Assembly (NCBI GenBank): GCA_934589705.1
Contig: CAKTOH010000001.1
Span: 124,001-188,000, forward strand
Reading direction: 5' to 3'
Length of the DNA: 64,000 bases
Source of the DNA: an uncultured Oscillospiraceae bacterium
GTDB lineage: Bacteria; Bacillota; Clostridia; Oscillospirales; Oscillospiraceae
Below are positions 7,115 to 15,391 of this stretch, in pieces. Every line of letters begins with the position of its first letter. Within the stretch, counting starts at the first letter, position 1. The position numbers and the translations under genes were made by a program. The notes below the pieces were generated by a model. That model saw only the letters and a list, made by a program, of their open reading frames with translations. It searched no databases and had not been told where the DNA came from.

Positions 7115-8158
7115 ATGAAAGAACAACTGGAAAAGATCCGCCTCAGTGCTCTGGAAGCACTGGACGGTGCGGCGACCCCTGCCGCTCTGGAGGAGCTGCG
7201 GGTGAAGCTGCTGGGCAAGAAGGGAGAACTGACTGCCGTTCTCAAGCAGATGGGTAAGCTTTCCGCTGAGGAGCGGCCCGTTATGGGACAGCTGGCCAAC
7301 TCCGTCCGGGCCCAGATCGAGGAAAAGCTGGAAAGCCGGAAGGCGGACATCCACGCGGCGGTGTTGGAGGCCAAGCTGGCCGCCGAGTCCATCGACGTGA
7401 CCATTCCCGGCAAGGAAATCACCATCGGCCATCAGCACCCCATGAACCAGGTGCTCCAGCAGATCAAGGATATTTTTGTAGGTCTGGGCTACCAGGTGGT
7501 AGACGGCCCGGAAGTAGAGCTGGCGGACTACAATTTCACCCGGCTGAATATTGAAGAGGGACACCCCTCCCGGGATCGGAGCGACACCTTCTACTTTACA
7601 GATGACGACAGCGTTCTTCTGCGTACCCAGACCAGCCCCATGCAGATTCGCTTCATGGAAACCCACAAGCCTCCCCTGTGTATGCTGGCTCCCGGCCGGG
7701 TATTCCGGAAGGATGAGGCCGATGCCACCCACTCCCCCATGTTCCATCAGATCGAGGGTCTGGTGGTGGATGAGAACATCACCATGGGTGACCTGAAGGG
7801 CGCGCTCATCACCATGATGCGCAAAATCTACGGCGAGCAGTCCGTCATGCGCTTCCGTCCCCACCACTTCCCCTTCACCGAGCCCAGCTGCGAAATGGAC
7901 ATGCAGTGCCACAAGTGCCACGGCACCGGCGAAATTGACGGTCAGGTCTGCTCCACCTGCCATGGCGAGGGCTGGATCGAGCTGCTGGGCGCGGGCATGG
8001 TGCACCCCAAGGTTCTGGAAAACTGCGGCATTGACCCGGAGAAGTATTCCGGCTTCGCCTTCGGCATGGGTCTGGAGCGGATGGCCATGGGCCGCATGAA
8101 GATCAACGACCTGCGTCTGATCTTCGACAACGACATTCGGTTCCTGAACCAGTTCTAA
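7115..8158 (+). CDS. pheS: Phenylalanine--tRNA ligase alpha subunit
   Basis: Catalytic subunit of the heterotetrameric class II PheRS. It has 347 residues, with an N-terminal coiled coil (about 1-85), then the class II core: NRSDTFYFTDD and LLRTQTSPMQIRFM for substrate binding, GRVFRKDEADATHSPMFHQIEG (motif 2), and HHFPFTEPSCEMD with GFAFGMGLERMAM (motif 3). A cysteine-rich insertion, CHKCHGTG and CSTCHGEG, replaces the shorter loop of many bacteria; it looks like a DnaJ-type zinc knuckle and is common in Clostridia. The start is the ATG at 7115 with AGGAGG upstream. pheT follows after 14 bases. Confidence 0.98.
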   Translation: MKEQLEKIRLSALEALDGAATPAALEELRVKLLGKKGELTAVLKQMGKLSAEERPVMGQLANSVRAQIEEKLESRKADIHAAVLEAKLAAESIDVTIPGKEITIGHQHPMNQVLQQIKDIFVGLGYQVVDGPEVELADYNFTRLNIEEGHPSRDRSDTFYFTDDDSVLLRTQTSPMQIRFMETHKPPLCMLAPGRVFRKDEADATHSPMFHQIEGLVVDENITMGDLKGALITMMRKIYGEQSVMRFRPHHFPFTEPSCEMDMQCHKCHGTGEIDGQVCSTCHGEGWIELLGAGMVHPKVLENCGIDPEKYSGFAFGMGLERMAMGRMKINDLRLIFDNDIRFLNQF

Positions 8159-8172
8159 GAGGAGGTAGGAAG

Positions 8173-10563
8173 ATGAAGCTCAATAGAAAATGGCTCAACG
8201 AGGAATTCGTTGATCTTTCCCATGTATCCGACAAGGAATTCGTAGAGACCCTGACCGTTTTCGGTCAGAAGGTGGAGACCTATGAGCGGATGGACGCGGA
8301 AATCAAGAATGTGGTGGTAGGCAAGGTTCTGTCCATGGTGCGCCACCCCAATTCCGACCATATGTGGATTTGTCAGGTGGACGTGGGACAGCCGGAGCCT
8401 GTGCAGATTGTCACCGGTGCTCAGAATGTCCATGAAGGCGACCTGGTTCCCACGGCTCTGCATAACTCCTGGCTTCCCGGCGGCGTGCACATCACCAAGG
8501 GCAAGCTCAGAGGCGAGGTCTCCTGCGGTATGCTCTGCTCCTTTGCCGAGCTGGGTCTGACCCAGAACGACGTGCCCGGCGCCTATGCCGACGGCATCTG
8601 GATTCTGAACGACGAGGACTGCCAGCCCGGCCAGGACATCAACACCGTCATGGGCACCGACGACACCGTGGTGGACTTTGAGATCACCAACAACCGCCCC
8701 GACTGCTATTCCATCATCGGTCTGGCCCGGGAGGCTGCCGCCGCTTTTGACAAGCCCATGCGCCATCATGAGCCTGTTGTTCACGGCAGCGATGCCGGTT
8801 CCATTTTTGACCACCTGGATGTGGAAGTCCCCGCGGAGAACCTGTGCAACCGGTATTCCTCCCGGATGGTTGCCAACGTAAAGATCGGCCCTTCCCCCAA
8901 GTGGCTGCGCCAGCGGCTCCGGGCCAACGGCGTGCGTCCCATCAACAACATTGTGGACATCACCAACTATGTGATGCTGGAATACGGCCAGCCCATGCAC
9001 GCCTTTGACTATCGGTACGTCAAATCCGGCAAAATTGTCGTTCGGGAGGCTCAGGCCGGGGAAACCCTGACCACCCTGGACGGCAGCGTCCGTCAGCTGA
9101 AGCCCGGTATGCTGGTCATTGCCGACGACACCCGCCCCATCGGCCTTGCCGGCATCATGGGCGGCGAGAACTCCGAAATCGTGGACGACACCACCATGGT
9201 GGTCTTCGAGTCCGCCAACTTCAACGGCACCTCCATTCGCCAGACCGCTCTGGCTCTGGGTATGCGTACCGAGGCCTCCGGCAAATTTGAGAAGAGCCTG
9301 GATCCCATGATGACCATTCCGGCTGTCCAGCGGGCTTGCGAGCTGGTGGAAATGCTCCAGTGCGGCGACGTGCTGGACGGCACCATCGACATCGTGAACT
9401 ATGTTCCCCAGCCCAGGACTCTGCCGCTGGAAGTGGAGAAGATCAACCGTCTGCTGGGTACCGACATTTCCCGGGAGGATATGATCCGCTACCTGACCCG
9501 GCTGGAAATTCCCGTGGAGGGTGACACCATTCTGGTTCCCTCCTTCCGTCCCGATCTGATTCGGATGGCGGACATCGCCGAGGAAGTAGGCCGTGCCTAC
9601 GGCTACAACGAAATTCCCATCACCGCCTTCAAAAACGCCACCCAGGGCGGCTACACCCCGGCCATGAAGCTGGAGGCTCAGGCGGGCACCCTGTGCCGGG
9701 GGCTGGGCTACAGCGAGATCATCACCTATTCCTTCACCTCCCCCACGGCCTTCGACCAGATTCGGCTTCCCGCCGACAGCCCTCTGCGCAGCGCTCTGAA
9801 AATTCAGAATCCCCTGGGTGAGGACACCTCCATTATGCGTACCATTGCCCTGCCCTCCATGCTGGAGATTCTGTCCCGGAACAACGCCTATCACAACAAG
9901 GCCGTCAAGCTCTACGAGATTGCCAAGATCTACCTGCCCCAGGAAGGTCAGGTGCTTCCCGAGGAACCCAAGATGCTGGTACTGGGCACCTACGGTGCGG
10001 GCGAGAGCTTCTTCACCCTGAAGGGTGAGCTGGAAGCCATCTTTGCCGGTCTGCGGCTGAAAAAGGTCAGCTACCGGGCGGAAAAGCACAATCCCAGCTA
10101 TCACCCCGGCCGCTGCGCCGAGCTCAGCGTGGACGGCGTGGACGTAGGCGTTATGGGTCAGGTGCACCCCCTGGTTGCCAGGAACTACGGCATTGACTCC
10201 GACGTTTACTGCGCGGAGATCAATTTCACCAAGCTCATGGAATACCTTCTGCCCGATCCCACCTATATCCCCCTGCCCAAGTACCCCGCCGTCACCCGCG
10301 ACCTGGCTCTCATCTGCGACGAGGCCGTCACCGTGGCTCAGGCTGAGGACGTCATCACCGCCGCTGCCGGTAAGCTTTTGCAGGGTGTGAAGCTCTTCGA
10401 CATCTACCGTGGCGTGGGCGTGCCCGAGGGCAAGAAGAGCATGGCCTTCTCCCTGGAGCTTCGTGCCGACGACCGGACCCTGACGGATACGGATTCCGAG
10501 GCCGTGGTGACCAAGGTGCTGGCCAGCCTGAAGGAAAAGCTGGACGCCACCCTCCGGGGCTAA
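8173..10563 (+). CDS. pheT: Phenylalanine--tRNA ligase beta subunit
   Basis: Beta subunit of PheRS, 796 residues, the normal bacterial length. It carries the N-terminal tRNA-binding EMAP/OB domain (about 40-150, VVVGKVLSMVRHPNSD and GEVSCGMLCS), the B3/B4 editing domain (about 200-390), the B5 domain, the catalytic-like module and the C-terminal ferredoxin-like anticodon-binding domain (PKYPAVTRDLAL, about 700-796). GAGGAGGT lies just upstream of the ATG. Cotranscribed with pheS under the Phe T-box. A long antisense frame over it is only a shadow of GC-rich codon use. Confidence 0.98.
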   Translation: MKLNRKWLNEEFVDLSHVSDKEFVETLTVFGQKVETYERMDAEIKNVVVGKVLSMVRHPNSDHMWICQVDVGQPEPVQIVTGAQNVHEGDLVPTALHNSWLPGGVHITKGKLRGEVSCGMLCSFAELGLTQNDVPGAYADGIWILNDEDCQPGQDINTVMGTDDTVVDFEITNNRPDCYSIIGLAREAAAAFDKPMRHHEPVVHGSDAGSIFDHLDVEVPAENLCNRYSSRMVANVKIGPSPKWLRQRLRANGVRPINNIVDITNYVMLEYGQPMHAFDYRYVKSGKIVVREAQAGETLTTLDGSVRQLKPGMLVIADDTRPIGLAGIMGGENSEIVDDTTMVVFESANFNGTSIRQTALALGMRTEASGKFEKSLDPMMTIPAVQRACELVEMLQCGDVLDGTIDIVNYVPQPRTLPLEVEKINRLLGTDISREDMIRYLTRLEIPVEGDTILVPSFRPDLIRMADIAEEVGRAYGYNEIPITAFKNATQGGYTPAMKLEAQAGTLCRGLGYSEIITYSFTSPTAFDQIRLPADSPLRSALKIQNPLGEDTSIMRTIALPSMLEILSRNNAYHNKAVKLYEIAKIYLPQEGQVLPEEPKMLVLGTYGAGESFFTLKGELEAIFAGLRLKKVSYRAEKHNPSYHPGRCAELSVDGVDVGVMGQVHPLVARNYGIDSDVYCAEINFTKLMEYLLPDPTYIPLPKYPAVTRDLALICDEAVTVAQAEDVITAAAGKLLQGVKLFDIYRGVGVPEGKKSMAFSLELRADDRTLTDTDSEAVVTKVLASLKEKLDATLRG

Positions 10564-10592
10564 AAATTCACAGTAAGTTCCCATTTGAGGCC

Positions 10593-10621
10593 TTTACACC
10601 GACCGTTCTTTCGGGTATAAT
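10593..10621 (+). promoter_or_regulatory. Sigma-A-type promoter for ireB
   Basis: TTTACA (10593-10598) and consensus TATAAT (10616-10621) with a 17-base spacer, 29 bases before the ireB start. Confidence 0.8.
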
Positions 10622-10650
10622 AGCTTTATTCTATTTCAGAGGAGCTGAGT

Positions 10651-10908
10651 ATGATGACCGAACAGGATACCCAGAAATTCACAGTGCCAAGTGACGACCG
10701 GGAGAGTATGCGCAGGATCCTTCGGGATGTCTACGAGGCTCTGACGGAAAAGGGCTATAACCCCGTCAACCAGATCGTGGGCTATCTTCTCACCGAAGAC
10801 CCCACCTATATCACCAATTACAACAACGCCCGGAGCATGATCTGTAAGATCGACCGGGACGAGCTGATGCAGGTTCTCGTTCGCGAGTACCTCTTCGAGC
10901 GTAATTGA
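10651..10908 (+). CDS. ireB: IreB family regulatory phosphoprotein
   Basis: Small cytoplasmic protein of 85 residues, formerly UPF0297. In Enterococcus, IreB is a substrate of the PASTA kinase IreK and tunes cell-wall stress and cephalosporin tolerance. The conserved core is clear: RRILRDVYEALTEKGYNPVNQIVGYLLTEDPTYITNYNNARSMI. The start has GAGGAG upstream; ATGATG gives two adjacent choices. It has its own promoter and terminator here. In many Clostridia ireB precedes the Holliday-junction resolvase gene; that partner is absent from this neighbourhood. Confidence 0.95.
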   Translation: MMTEQDTQKFTVPSDDRESMRRILRDVYEALTEKGYNPVNQIVGYLLTEDPTYITNYNNARSMICKIDRDELMQVLVREYLFERN

Positions 10909-10916
10909 ACCAAAGC

Positions 10917-10953
10917 CAAGAGGCTTTTGCTTTGGCAAAGGCCTCTTGTTTTG
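10917..10953 (+). terminator. Intrinsic terminator of ireB
   Basis: CAAGAGGC (10917-10924) pairs with GCCTCTTG (10941-10948), with an inner CTTT/AAAG pairing and a TTTTGT tail. Confidence 0.8.
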
Positions 10954-11049
10954 TACCTTGAAAACTTCATAGACTTCCTTTGTTTGGCGTTCTTTTCCCG
11001 GAATTGGTTATGTAAACTTCCGGATTCCGACGGATTTGGCACTTTTTTC

Positions 11050-11078
11050 TTGACATTTTTGTAACGATGTGTTACAAT
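11050..11078 (+). promoter_or_regulatory. Near-consensus sigma-A promoter
   Basis: TTGACA (11050-11055), a 17-base spacer and TACAAT (11073-11078). One of the strongest promoters in the window, it drives the 96-aa protein. Confidence 0.9.
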
Positions 11079-11108
11079 TCGATTACATTTTTCAAGGAGG
11101 TATTTTTC

Positions 11109-11399
11109 ATGGCTGAAGAAAACGCGGTTCTCATGTACAAAGGTCGGCCGCTGATGCGCAAGGACAACATGATTTATTACGGCTCCATGGCGGACAGCCA
11201 TATCGTCATGCTTCAGATTCTGGACAGCAAAAAGGTTGGTGACATGGACGTTGCCACCCGGGTGGCCGTTCAGCTGCAGCTGACCGATCCCGCAGCAAGA
11301 AGCCGGGATCGTGTGGTAAAAAAGAGCGAAAAAGACGGCCTGTACGCCGCCCTGGACGTGGGCTGTGTCTGGCTGGAGCGGGCTCTGGCCGGTAAGTAA
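11109..11399 (+). CDS. Conserved-looking small protein, function unknown
   Basis: A soluble, mixed alpha/beta protein of 96 residues starting MAEENAVLMYKGRPLMRKDN, with no signal peptide or membrane segment. The start is the ATG at 11109, 9 bases after AAGGAGG; an upstream ATG in frame at 11067 lies within the promoter region. Phrases such as YYGSMADSHIVMLQILDSK and VATRVAVQLQLTD suggest a beta-sandwich followed by a charged helix. It has a near-consensus promoter and its own terminator, so it is probably well expressed. I do not recognise a family. Confidence 0.75.
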   Translation: MAEENAVLMYKGRPLMRKDNMIYYGSMADSHIVMLQILDSKKVGDMDVATRVAVQLQLTDPAARSRDRVVKKSEKDGLYAALDVGCVWLERALAGK

Positions 11400-11408
11400 A
11401 AAACATTT

Positions 11409-11430
11409 GGGGAGCTTTTGCTCCCCTTCT
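11409..11430 (+). terminator. Short intrinsic terminator
   Basis: GGGGAGC (11409-11415) and GCTCCCC (11420-11426) with a TTTT loop and a short TTCT tail; a weak U-tract. Confidence 0.6.
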
Positions 11431-11472
11431 CCACGCCCATATGGGTCAATCCCTTCCTGACGGAGGAAATCT

Positions 11473-12462
11473 ATGAAGTTAAACCGCAATCTTCTCGCCG
11501 CCCTTCTGGCACTGGTTCTGCTGCTGGGCGCGATTCCGATGAAAGCATCCGCTGCCGGAACCACTGTCTGGGGCATCGGATTTGTAAACGCTTCTTCTTT
11601 GAAGCTGCGCTCCGCAGCCAACACCCAAGCCCCCGTTCTGGCTACCGCCGCGAAGGGCGAATGCGTCACCGTTCTAGCCAGGGTCGGCGACTGGTATCAG
11701 GTCAACTATAATCTGCAAACCGGCTACATGTTCGCCCAATATCTCACCGTCAGCTCCAAGGAAAACGCGGAGTTGGGCAACGGTCTGGTGACCGGCAGCG
11801 GCGTAAATCTGCGCTCCGGCCCTTCCACCGCCGCTTCTTCCCTGGCGGTTGCCGGGAAAGGCGAAAGCTGCTACATCATCGGCGTAAATGAAGGCTGGTA
11901 CAAGGTGATCTACCAGAATACCACTTGCTACATTCGCAGCGACTACTTAGCGCTTACCGAAATTCCCTATGAAAATCCGGCATCGGCCAAGTCTCCCCAG
12001 TATTTCCGGGGCGGTAAGGCCATTGGAGATCTGCCTGTCCAGTCCCAAAAGATTCCCAGTTCTGCCAGTGCCCTTCCCACAGGTGTCACCGGCGCTCAGA
12101 TTCTGGCGGAGGCTCAGAAATACATCGGCTGTCCCTATCGGGCCGGGGGCTGTTCCCCCAGTGGCTTTGATTGTGCGGGACTTGTATACTATGTCCTGAA
12201 CCAGCTGGGGCTTGCTCCCTACCGCTCCCCTGCCGATCAGTATAAAATGGGTACGCCGGTGGATAAGTCCTCCCTGACGCCTGGGGATCTGGTTTTCTTC
12301 CGGCTGACCTCCGGCGGCTCCATTTCCCATGTGGGCATTTACGCCGGGAACGGCCAGTTCCTCCACGCCCCCAATTCCCGAAGCCCGGTTTCCTATTCCT
12401 CCCTGACGGAAGGCTATTGGGCAGAACACTACTACGGCGCCTGCCGCCTTGCATCATCCTGA
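11473..12462 (+). CDS. Secreted SH3-domain NlpC/P60 cell-wall endopeptidase
   Basis: Probable gamma-D-Glu-meso-DAP endopeptidase acting on peptidoglycan outside the cell. It has 329 residues: a signal peptide (1-27, cleavage near ASA-AG), two bacterial SH3 domains (about 35-95 and 105-160, each with the N/S-LRSxxx motif: SLKLRSAANT and VNLRSGPST), a linker, then an NlpC/P60 domain (about 205-329). The catalytic Cys is C234 in GFDCAGLV, with H286 in SHVGIYAG and H298 in FLHAPN. GGAGG lies upstream of the ATG. Its likely terminator now lies beyond the inserted IS element. Confidence 0.95.
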   Translation: MKLNRNLLAALLALVLLLGAIPMKASAAGTTVWGIGFVNASSLKLRSAANTQAPVLATAAKGECVTVLARVGDWYQVNYNLQTGYMFAQYLTVSSKENAELGNGLVTGSGVNLRSGPSTAASSLAVAGKGESCYIIGVNEGWYKVIYQNTTCYIRSDYLALTEIPYENPASAKSPQYFRGGKAIGDLPVQSQKIPSSASALPTGVTGAQILAEAQKYIGCPYRAGGCSPSGFDCAGLVYYVLNQLGLAPYRSPADQYKMGTPVDKSSLTPGDLVFFRLTSGGSISHVGIYAGNGQFLHAPNSRSPVSYSSLTEGYWAEHYYGACRLASS

Positions 12463-12515
12463 TATCTCGGGATCATTGCAAAATCTATTCATAGAATCTG
12501 TAGGGGCGACGATTC

Positions 12516-13791
12516 TGTCAAGAGAAACATAGGTAACACATAGGGAAGACACATGGGTTACAGTCTGCGGATGCGGCGTTCAAGCAATTTTCCTTCCACA
12601 GCGTCTACCGTGGCAATTTTGTAATTTCGGTAGATAATTGAGAATGTATCATTTTCAGCAAAACGAACCTCTACACGAGTGTCGGCCATGGCCTCGCTCA
12701 GGAACAGCCGGATCGGGCCGAAGCGCAGATATCCCCAGTTGTTTACTTTGACCAGCTTTGCCCCTTCATCGTAGACATAGGCCTTTGGCGTGTAATACGC
12801 CCGGGTGCTGGGCTGGTATATGGAGGCCGGAGTCCTCATCTCCAGTGCATGATGGGGACGGATCTCGTTGTAGACCCAACGCCAATTTTCAAATCTGGCA
12901 GCTGCTTCAGCCATATTAGAGGGCATGGTGCGCAAAGCCTCTTGTTTGAAAGTGCGGTGGAAACGCTCGATTTTTCCTTGGGTTTGTGGATGAATGGGCC
13001 GCCCATGGATGGGGAGAATATCCAGATCCATGAGGAAACGCTCGAAGGTTGACAACCCTTTGTGAGCACCGACAAACTGCGAACCATTGTCGGACAGCAC
13101 CGAATTTGGCAATCCATACTCACGGAAAGCCGCAATAAAGCTGGTTTTTACGTCAGTTGCCGATTCTTTCGGCTCAATTCGAATGCTGTAACGGGAATGG
13201 TCATCCAGGATTGTCAGGGGGTAGCAGCGCACACCGTTGCCCAAAAGGAAGTCTCCCTTAAAGTCCGTCTGCCACATTTCGTTGCAGTGCTCCTTTTCAA
13301 ACCGCTGGTAAGCCGTGTGCTTTGCGGATTCAGCTGGATCGACCAAGCCATTCCGCTTGATGATGTTGCAGCAGGTTTTGTCGCTGGGCAGCCCTTCTAC
13401 ACCAGCAGATTCTAAAGCAGCCCGTATGGTCTTTCCTCCCCAGGTGGGGTGGGATAGACGCGTGCGCACAATTAACGCTTCCAGGTCGCCAGCTGTTTTA
13501 GAAGGCTGCTGGTGCGGTCTTCGGCTTTGGTCACAAAGCTGAAGGCCCTCTGCGGCCCGATTGATCCACTTGTGGCCGGTTTTCCGGCTGATTCCATACT
13601 TCCGGCACAGAGCGCTGATTGTATCATTTCCTGCTGTGACTTCCGCAATGAATTGTTCTCTTTGTTCCATAACAGTCTTTGTCTCCCAGGACATCTGACC
13701 CACTTCCTTTGCTTGTCGGATGTCTTTATTCTAGCAAAAACTGTTACCTATGTCTCTTCTCTACCTGTTACCTATCTTACTACTCTATACA
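12516..13791 (-). mobile_element. IS481-type insertion sequence, apparently intact
   Basis: A 1276-bp element flanked by the 5-bp direct repeat GATTC (12511-12515 and 13792-13796). The ends are imperfect inverted repeats of about 50 bases that both start TGT and share ATAGGTAACA followed by a second related box (left 12516-12563, right 13742-13791). It encodes one DDE transposase on the minus strand. The intact target duplication and uninterrupted ORF suggest recent insertion. Confidence 0.9.
12558..13694 (-). CDS. IS481-type DDE transposase
   Basis: A 378-residue integrase-core transposase. The N-terminus has two helix-turn-helix units (ISALCRKYGISRKTGHKWI is the first). The catalytic RNase-H-like core has Asp144 in WQTDFKG, Asp202 in LSDNGSQF and Glu243 in TQGKIERFHRTF, giving the D-D-(~40)-E spacing; LTILDDHSRY and NEIRPHHAL are also typical of IS481/IS3 cores. 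The start is the ATG at 13694, 8 bases after AAAGGAAG; an in-frame GTG at 13703 touches that site and is unlikely. There is no frameshifted OrfA, which separates it from IS3. Full length, so probably active. Confidence 0.95.
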   Translation of the reverse strand: MSWETKTVMEQREQFIAEVTAGNDTISALCRKYGISRKTGHKWINRAAEGLQLCDQSRRPHQQPSKTAGDLEALIVRTRLSHPTWGGKTIRAALESAGVEGLPSDKTCCNIIKRNGLVDPAESAKHTAYQRFEKEHCNEMWQTDFKGDFLLGNGVRCYPLTILDDHSRYSIRIEPKESATDVKTSFIAAFREYGLPNSVLSDNGSQFVGAHKGLSTFERFLMDLDILPIHGRPIHPQTQGKIERFHRTFKQEALRTMPSNMAEAAARFENWRWVYNEIRPHHALEMRTPASIYQPSTRAYYTPKAYVYDEGAKLVKVNNWGYLRFGPIRLFLSEAMADTRVEVRFAENDTFSIIYRNYKIATVDAVEGKLLERRIRRL

Positions 13792-13857
13792 GATTCGTCG
13801 CCCGCGGGCGGCCAATGACCGCCCCTACATCCATAGGATGCAGAATGATACATAATT

Positions 13858-13898
13858 ATGGGCTGTTGCAGCACTTTGCAGCAGCCCATTTTCTTTTT
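13858..13898 (+). terminator. Intrinsic terminator between the IS element and spoVAD
   Basis: ATGGGCTG-T-TGCA (13858-13870) pairs with TGCAGCAGCCCAT (13877-13889), followed by TTTTCTTTTT. It probably once ended the nlpC/P60 transcript before the IS element landed between them, and it isolates spoVAD from upstream reading. Confidence 0.85.
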
Positions 13899-13927
13899 GC
13901 ATGAAATTGCCATTTCCGCGCATACTA
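13899..13927 (+). promoter_or_regulatory. Sigma-G-type forespore promoter for spoVAD
   Basis: GCATG (13899-13903) and CATACTA (13921-13927) are separated by 17 bases. They match the known sigma-G consensus (GHATR, CATNHTA) at every defined position. B. subtilis spoVA is sigma-G dependent, so the match agrees with the gene downstream. No sigma-A promoter is seen here. Confidence 0.8.
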
Positions 13928-13956
13928 GGGAAACTCTGAATAAGTTGGTGTAGTAT

Positions 13957-14973
13957 ATGACGGATTACAAACGCGGACGGCAGAGTTTTCTTCTTCCTCA
14001 GCCGGTGGCCATCACCGCCTGGGCCAGCGTAGCCGGAAAAAAGGAAGTGGAAGGGCCCCTCTCACACACCTTTGACGTAAAATGCCGGGATACCTTTTTC
14101 GGTCAGAAAACCTGGGAACAGGCGGAAAAGCAGATGCAGCAGCTGGCTCTGCGGAAACTGGCGGACAAGGCAGGGCTTACCCTTTCGGATTTTGGGGCGG
14201 TTTTTTCCGGGGATTTGCTGAACCAGTGCATCGGTTCCTCCTTCACCCTGCGAAATACCGGCGTGCCCCACCTGGGTCTTTACGGAGCCTGCTCCACCAT
14301 GGCGGAAAGCCTGCTTCTAGCCTCCATGACCGTAGGCGGCGGCTTTTCCAACCGGGTGGTAGCCATGACCTCTTCCCACTTTGCCTCCTGCGAACGGCAG
14401 TACCGGTTTCCTCTGGGCTACGGCGGTCAGCGAACCCCCACCTCCCAGTGGACGGTCACCGGTTCCGGTGCGGCCCTGCTGTGCCGCCAGGGAAAGGGGC
14501 CGGCGATCACCGCCTGCACCATGGGCACGGTGACAGACTTAGGCGTGAAGGACGCCAACAACATGGGCTGTGCCATGGCCCCGGCGGCTCTTTCCACCAT
14601 CAAAGCCCATTTTACCGATCTGCACACCGGCCCGGAAGACTTTGACCGGATCGTCACCGGCGACCTGGGTCAAGTGGGTATGGAGGCTCTGCTGGAGCTT
14701 GCCCGGCTGGAAGGGCTGTCCCTGGGCGGCAAGCTCATGGACTGCGGAACCACCGTATTCGACAACCAGGCCCAGGATGTCCATTCCGGCGGCTCCGGCT
14801 GCGGATGCAGTGCCATTACTCTGTGCGGCTATCTTCTGGATCAGCTGGATTCCGGCAAGTGGAAGCGGATTCTGTTCTGCGGCACCGGTGCGCTGCTGTC
14901 TCCTACCTCCACCCAGCAGGGGCTTCCCATTCCCGGCGTGTGCCACGCCGTTTCTATCTCAGGAGGACGGTAA
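13957..14973 (+). CDS. spoVAD: Stage V sporulation protein AD
   Basis: SpoVAD is part of the SpoVA channel that loads dipicolinic acid into the forespore and releases it at germination; it binds DPA and has a thiolase-like fold. The 338-residue product has the family phrases FGQKTWEQAEKQMQ, GDLLNQCIGSSFTLR, GLYGACSTMAESLLLA, SSHFASCERQYRFPLGYGGQR and GTGALLSPTSTQQGLPIPGV. The ATG at 13957 has only a weak ribosome site. spoVAE follows one base after the stop. SpoVAC, usually just upstream, is not here; the IS element and a terminator precede instead. Confidence 0.97.
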   Translation: MTDYKRGRQSFLLPQPVAITAWASVAGKKEVEGPLSHTFDVKCRDTFFGQKTWEQAEKQMQQLALRKLADKAGLTLSDFGAVFSGDLLNQCIGSSFTLRNTGVPHLGLYGACSTMAESLLLASMTVGGGFSNRVVAMTSSHFASCERQYRFPLGYGGQRTPTSQWTVTGSGAALLCRQGKGPAITACTMGTVTDLGVKDANNMGCAMAPAALSTIKAHFTDLHTGPEDFDRIVTGDLGQVGMEALLELARLEGLSLGGKLMDCGTTVFDNQAQDVHSGGSGCGCSAITLCGYLLDQLDSGKWKRILFCGTGALLSPTSTQQGLPIPGVCHAVSISGGR

Positions 14974-14974
14974 T

Positions 14975-15331
14975 ATGGAGTATCTGAAAGCATTCGTTGC
15001 CGGTGGGTTTCTTTGCCTGATCGGCCAGATCCTCATTGACAAAACCAAGCTGACTCCCGCAAGGATTCTGGTTGCCTATGTGGTTGCCGGCGTCGTCCTG
15101 GGAGGCTTGCAGCTATACCCAAAATTCGTGGATTTTGCCGGAGCCGGAGCCACCGTGCCCCTGACAGGCTTTGGCAATACCTTGGCCAAGGGTGTCCGGG
15201 AAGCGGTGGACAAGGAGGGCTTTCTGGGCATTTTTACCGGCGGACTGAAAGCCGCCGCCGGGGGCATCACCGCCGCCATCACCGCGGGTCTGGCAGCCAG
15301 TCTTCTGTTCCGGCCCAAGGATAAATCCTGA
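14975..15331 (+). CDS. spoVAE: Stage V sporulation protein AE (SpoVAEB type)
   Basis: Integral membrane subunit of the SpoVA dipicolinate channel, 118 residues. It starts MEYLKAFVAGGFLCLIGQIL with GGAGG 8-9 bases before the ATG. Segments near 5-20, 30-46 and 95-113 are hydrophobic; FVDFAGAGATVPLTGFGNTLAKG and GGITAAITAGLAASLLF are characteristic. It lies one base downstream of spoVAD and shares the sigma-G promoter. The larger open frame starting inside spoVAD is not real. Confidence 0.95.
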   Translation: MEYLKAFVAGGFLCLIGQILIDKTKLTPARILVAYVVAGVVLGGLQLYPKFVDFAGAGATVPLTGFGNTLAKGVREAVDKEGFLGIFTGGLKAAAGGITAAITAGLAASLLFRPKDKS

Positions 15332-15391
15332 AAACCGGGGAACACTGGAAAAGCGGCTTTTGCCGCAATGAATGCTTGGGAGGAATCCGAA

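Larger units (their letters stand above)
12499..13829. repeat. Palindromic intergenic repeat interrupted by the IS element
   Basis: Removing the IS element and one target duplication rejoins TGTAGGGGCGACGATTC (12499-12515) to GTCGCCCGCG and the remainder ending CGCCCCTACA (13829). The rejoined repeat is about 50 bases and has inverted ends TGTAGGGGCG/CGCCCCTACA. Its right half, CGGGCGGCCAATGACC plus CGCCCCTACA, recurs at 55878-55902 with one difference. Confidence 0.75.

Noticed and set aside
8155..10584. An 809-codon open frame antisense to pheT
   Set aside because: It is the mirror of GC-rich pheT codons, has no ribosome site or recognisable domain, and pheT is certain on the other strand.
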